Positions 45,421 through 49,312 of a stretch of 49,312 bases of DNA are shown here, one piece after another. Position 1 is the first letter of the stretch, and each line of letters starts with the position of its first letter. Origin of the DNA: Anthoceros angustus (lineage: Eukaryota > Streptophyta > Anthocerotopsida > Anthocerotales > Anthocerotaceae); assembly GCA_010909165.1 (NCBI GenBank), contig VJWM01000345.1, positions 1-49,312 on the forward strand, read 5' to 3'. The notes beneath the pieces are model-generated. The model worked only from the letters and a program-made list of their open reading frames with translations, ran no database searches and was not told the DNA's origin. The translations under genes were made by a program, and so were the position numbers.

Positions 45421-48400
45421 CTGCACTCCTCTCTGACAGGGATCGTGACTTTACAAAATAGATATTTTTCATATTCATTCCCATGTATGTAAACTCATTG
45501 ACTTCATATTTCATCAAATATCATCAAATATGAATTTTCCATAATTATTTTATCCAGCTCAAAATTTACTCAAGTAAGTAAATCGCCTTGAATTTTACTG
45601 GGAATCATTTTTCACATTTTCTTTTCTAATTCTATAGCTCTCAATACTATCTACAACTTATTACATCAGAGCAGCGTAAACAATTTTAATTAAAAGTCCT
45701 CATTTTCAAATCATTGTACTAAAACTATTTACAAACTTTGTCATTTTATATCTCCTTCCACAAAAAATCCAATGAAGATGAGGCTTAGTCCATGTACTTC
45801 ATACTACTTTTGAGACTACCTAAAAGAGAGTCTATTGTTGTTTATTGTGAGATATTTCAAATTCTTCTAAAGGTGACAAAGTGACATGTTGCCCTTGTTT
45901 CGCTTTGTTACCAATCGATAGTGAATACCCAAACCATAACACCCAACTCGCATGTCAAGTAACCCTTGTTCGGCGTTGACAAAACATACTTTTCTTCAAG
46001 ATGTCCCAAACCCTTGAGGTTGATGATGCCGCCGCCGAGGTAAGTGTCCTTCATAAAGCATGATGTTTGCTCGCCTTTTGGTCTTTCAAGTCCCATGCGA
46101 CCTACTTCCAAAACAGTCGTCGAGGCATGTGCGACCATTCCACCCGCAGTGGAATAGCCGCCTCATCTCCATCCAAGAATTAGAAGATGCCATTTCTAGG
46201 AAGAAAGGTTCACTTAAAAAATACTATCTACTAACAATAATAGCTTAAAGAGGATAGGGCAATCTTGAGATTTCCAGCTAAGGGGTAGCTAATAATTCAA
46301 TATGATTGAACTTAATCAAAGAAAAAATATTCTATAAAACGAATAGGTAAGTAGGTGGAAGAAATAGAGACAAAGTGTGAGAGGGTAGAGGTAAGAGAGA
46401 GGGGTAATAAGGGTGCCCCATCCACCGGTCGAAATCGGGTGAGGAGGAGGCGGTAATAGGTGGAGGAGGCGGGTGGAGGAGGGCGGGGCGCGCCTCCACC
46501 GCCTCCACCTCCACCCCACACCGCGTTTAATGACCGGGCCACGCCAACCAGCACACCGCTCGTCCACCACGGGCCGACCACAGGATACCACGCCATGGTG
46601 CGTTGGTTCAGGTCGTATTTGGTTCGTGACGCCAACAAGAACCGCAAGCAGCGGTGATTGGCCCCACGCGCTTACGACACACGCTTCCGCACGCTTGGCG
46701 TTTGGCGATGGAGGCCGAGAAATCCTCAAAAGTTCTGAAATTGTCAATTCCTACGGCGGGATGCCATTTGCCTAGGACGTCAAGGTGCCATTCAAAGATG
46801 TCAGTGCGGCGGTGAATTGATCCTCAAATATCCTGCAGTGTGGCATTCAACTTACCTTGGCGTGCAGCGATGATCTACCAATTTCTCCACTTGATTGCGA
46901 AATTTGGGCTGAATTGTTGGGCACAGTGTTGCACGTGGGAGGATTGCCAATGTAAGGGCATCAAATCTATGTGTTCTTATAGCAAATCCTTGCACAAAGC
47001 AATCCATGGGCTTGTAGGCACTAGAGGCATTCATTCGGGTGGCCTTGACGAGATAGGTAGGGACTACATTCTCAACCCCTCATACCATCGAAATCGGGAA
47101 GGATCGATCGATGTGGGGAATGGAGAATAAGGGAGAATTAATTGAGATAGGCTCACAACGAGCCTTTGTACACGCAGTGATATGTGTTGATGAGGAGGTG
47201 TGACTCTGGATGGGGTGTGGCCCTAACGGCCATCTTGCCTATGTACCGCTTATAGGAGATGTTTGCATATTCCATCTGAGATGACAAGATCTCATCATAC
47301 ACTTCAGCCTTCAAGAGAAGAAGCGCCTTCCCTAAGCGGTGCGTGTACGTAGTACTTGGATGATCTCCGCCGTAGTTGCTGCAGTGCGATGTCATTGGCT
47401 TTCTTAAGTGCCGCCTCGGCCTGGAGTTGGACCCGGCTTCCACCACCTTGCAAGTGGACGCCCAGCCCAATTTACAATAGGTGTCATTGTTGAGAATCAA
47501 CACCTATTTGTGTTTGGGAGGGTTTTCCGGCGTTAAATACAATGCAATCGGACCAAGCTACCTCAATGTATTGACTCTCGAGCAATCTTGGTATGGAGTA
47601 TGAGTAACTTTGCGGTGAGTAGGAGTATCTTGAGGAGTATGAGCAATCTTGCATGGTGGTCGGGTGACTGAGTCAAGGGCTCATGTGGTAGGAGCACGGG
47701 CGTAGTAAAACGATGGATGCTTTCACTCAAAGTGCGAGCAAGCCTGAACATAGTGTGCATGTAAACCAAAAGACGCCTACCTCACCATCTTCAACTGCGG
47801 CCACAAAACTAAGACAACCACCGCCACAAAAGATAGTAGAGCGAACACCTTAAAGCTTGATGGAGGACTGCATGGAAGTTAGGACCACAAAACTTTGGAA
47901 ATGCTCTTCACCTAATCATGTGGCTAAAGGCAGAGTAATGTCATGTTATCCAATACATGTATGAATTTTTTTTCCAGTTGCATCCTAACTTTTGTTCTTG
48001 TACCTGTAGGTGGCTGCCAAACAACCAGCAAAAAAATTGCATGGGTGAAAGAGCGTTATCTCCGCACCACCGCATTTATCGAATCTCTAACTTGCGAGTT
48101 GGTACGGCCGCCTAGCCGTTGCTTGAGAGGTTGCCACTCCAGGTCAAGACCCACAAATTGGAAATTTTGCCTTCCTTCACTTCTGGAAATTGCTGCGATA
48201 TTCTTCTACAAGCCAGATCCTCATTGGGCTCTAGCTCCTAGTTTCGGGGCGCACCGAAATCTTCTAGCGCTGGTGCCACCATTGGCATGGCGTGGCAGGA
48301 ACACCGACAAGCAAACAAAGCCGTAGTGGCCAAAAGAAAGGACAAGGGCGGGCGATGAAGACCGAGTGGGGTTGCCCTAGTCACATGGTAGTTGTGAAAG

Positions 48401-48580
48401 AGGGAGGCGCATAGCACCGCTGTGGATCGCGGATCCACAAATCTACTAGGAGTACCCAAATGGATTCATATAAATCTAATACGCTAAATACTTCACGGAT
48501 ACTTAAGTATTTACTTTATTTCGTGATAACTGAATCCTATTAAAAGACTCAACAATGACACGCCATAATAGCACGTAGAA
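45421..48580. other. 3.2-kb intergenic stretch, no gene recognised
   Basis: 45421-45890 is AT-rich. 45900-46250 and 46840-47135 contain minus-strand ORF pieces that look like decayed transposon coding sequence, but no diagnostic motif was found. The 127-codon plus-strand ORF at 47943-48326 has no recognisable domain. An imperfect inverted repeat occurs at 46459-46514. Confidence 0.45.
46459..46514. repeat. GC-rich imperfect inverted repeat
   Basis: Left arm GGTGGAGGAGGCGGGTGGAGG pairs with right arm CCTCCACCGCCTCCACCTCC, with one 4-nt gap, around a GC-rich loop that contains GGCGCGCC. Function unknown. Confidence 0.6.
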
Positions 48581-48685
48581 AATTCTCTAAGCTTGATAAT
48601 TTCTGCCACCCTCTTGGTGACCAGTGCTCCGCTATTCACGGTCGCAAGTTACGGCCAGTTCATGATGGTCGTCGGTCGGACAAAA

Positions 48686-48709
48686 CTAAGGGTCCGCGAG
48701 GACCCTTAG
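48686..48709 (-). terminator. Rho-independent terminator-like hairpin
   Basis: CTAAGGGTCC, loop GCGA, GGACCCTTAG: a perfect 10-bp stem, followed on the minus strand by TTTTG. An outer pair, TCGGAC and GTCCGA, extends it. The stem overlaps the stop codon of the 52-codon ORF. This is a bacterial-type signal. Confidence 0.7.
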
Positions 48710-48864
48710 TCTTCGTCCGATTGGTATCGGAAGCATCCGTTTCGCTGGCGCTCGAAGTCCCGCTGCAGGACACGTTCGGTTTCGAAGAGCCCCAGCGTCA
48801 GATCCTCGTCGAAGTCGCGCAGGATAGTCTGCAGGCTGATGTCCTCATGGTGCGAAAACAGCAT
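48706..48864 (-). CDS. small 52-aa bacterial hypothetical protein
   Basis: ATG at 48864 with AGAGGA (Shine-Dalgarno) seven bases upstream and a stop within the terminator stem. The product is acidic and probably helical: MLFSHHEDISLQTIL, then RDFDEDLTLGLFETERVLQ, RDFERQ, ending YQSDED. It lies downstream of ssb in the same orientation, separated by a hairpin, as expected in a compact bacterial operon. I do not recognise the family. It is too short to appear among typical long ORFs, but start signal, composition and terminator support it. Confidence 0.6.
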   Translation of the reverse strand: MLFSHHEDISLQTILRDFDEDLTLGLFETERVLQRDFERQRNGCFRYQSDED

Positions 48865-48887
48865 CGTCAGGTCCTCTGAGAGGAGAA

Positions 48888-48911
48888 ACCCTCCGGCGAG
48901 GCCGGGAGGGT
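48888..48911 (-). terminator. hairpin between ssb and the small ORF
   Basis: ACCCTCCGGC, GAG loop, GCCGGGAGGGT: a 10-bp stem with one bulged G, followed on the minus strand by TTTCTCC. A weak terminator or attenuator after ssb. Confidence 0.5.
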
Positions 48912-48925
48912 CTGTCAGCGGCCGA

Positions 48926-49309
48926 TTAGAACGGGGTCTCTTCGGTCTCCGCCTGATGCTGTTCGGCTTGCTGGTCTTCGCGTTCGACCCGGTCCAGCAG
49001 AGTGATCTGGCTGATGCGGATCTCGGTCGTGTACTTGGTCTCGCCGTTCTGGGTGTAGGACTTGTTGTCCAGGGTGCCGACGATCTGGACGTAGCGGCCC
49101 GTTGCGTTCGATGAAGGCGACGGTGGCCGGCGACCAGGTGAAAGGCGGAACCACTGGGGCTTCTGCTTCCATTCGCCCGTGTTGCGGTCCTTGTAGCTCT
49201 CGTTGACGCAGAGGCGCAGGTTGGCCACGCGGTCGCCGCTACCCATGCTGCGGATCTCCGGGTCAGCGCCCAGGTTGCCGATCATGATGACTTGTTGGAA
49301 CGATTGCAT
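48926..49309 (-). CDS. ssb: bacterial single-stranded DNA-binding protein (frameshifted)
   Basis: The OB-fold SSB that coats single-stranded DNA during replication, repair and conjugative transfer. The N-terminus MQSFQQVIMIGNLGADPEIR and VANLRLCVNESYKDRNTGEW are diagnostic of proteobacterial SSB. The C-terminal half has GRYVQIVGTLDNKSYTQNG and TTEIRISQITLLDR. The tail ends ETPF, a variant of the acidic DDIPF tip that recruits partner proteins. Between about 49096 and 49150 the frame slips and returns: the expected TWSPATVAFIERN segment is in another frame, which two compensating single-base errors would explain. The start codon is three bases from the window's end. There is no intron and codon usage is GC-rich, unlike the plant genes. 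Plasmid or integrative-element SSB is possible; the taxon is not resolvable. Confidence 0.85.
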   Translation of the reverse strand: MQSFQQVIMIGNLGADPEIRSMGSGDRVANLRLCVNESYKDRNTGEWKQKPQWFRLSPGRRPPSPSSNATGRYVQIVGTLDNKSYTQNGETKYTTEIRISQITLLDRVEREDQQAEQHQAETEETPF

Positions 49310-49312
49310 CTG

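Noticed and set aside
47943-48326. 127-codon plus-strand ORF with a hydrophobic start
   Set aside because: It could mimic a signal peptide, but there is no conserved domain and no supporting promoter or exon structure.

Overview
The window is nuclear DNA of a land plant or close streptophyte relative, with a short bacterial segment at its right-hand end. Evidence for a plant: a SIP-type aquaporin, a plant-style PEX5 split into about 15 exons by GT-AG introns, a plant-type prostaglandin E synthase 2-like protein, and Ty1/copia, Ty3/gypsy, LINE and PIF/Harbinger remnants. I cannot name the species from sequence alone.

Layout. 1-4.5 kb: intergenic DNA with a (TTA)n microsatellite, a 282-nt uninterrupted homopurine tract, a Ty1/copia RNase H remnant (minus) and a LINE reverse transcriptase remnant. 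4.5-10.9 kb: gene island with a Nudix-domain gene (minus), a divergently placed PTGES2-like gene (plus), and a SIP1 aquaporin gene present twice in a 1.8-kb tandem duplication. 10.9-20.2 kb: two degenerate PIF/Harbinger two-gene transposons, each with the transposase and its Myb/SANT-like partner tail to tail, a MITE-like insertion, a 1.36-kb tandem duplication and a 25-bp minisatellite. 20.8-25.2 kb: PEX5, the PTS1 import receptor. 25.2-29.6 kb: no recognisable gene.

29.6-45.4 kb: a Ty3/gypsy element of about 12.7 kb (30,620 to about 43,330). Its two LTRs are unusually large, about 4.45 kb each, around a 3.8-kb internal region that shows a PBS, protease, reverse transcriptase, RNase H, integrase and PPT but no recognisable gag. 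Each LTR carries, upstream of its TATA and AATAAA signals (so in U3), about 2.7 kb of degenerate coding-like sequence ('ORF X'). A more diverged copy of ORF X flanks the element on both sides and appears to be split by its insertion. A U3-borne ORF would lie at the 3' end of the genomic RNA, the position used by retroviral accessory genes. This is the most unusual structure here.

45.4-48.6 kb: no recognisable gene. About 48.6-49.3 kb: compact bacterial DNA with a frameshifted single-stranded DNA-binding protein gene, a 52-codon ORF with a Shine-Dalgarno sequence, and two terminator-like hairpins. It is probably contamination or a chimeric contig end.

Sequence quality matters throughout. Conserved genes are broken by small indels at G/C runs, and repeat copies differ by a recurring exchange of CG for CTG/CAG. 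I therefore read most frameshifts in PEX5, SIP1 and PTGES2 as probable base-calling or assembly errors, not gene death. The genes are unrelated housekeeping genes (peroxisomal import, membrane transport, mitochondrial/redox, Nudix hydrolysis) and form no visible pathway.
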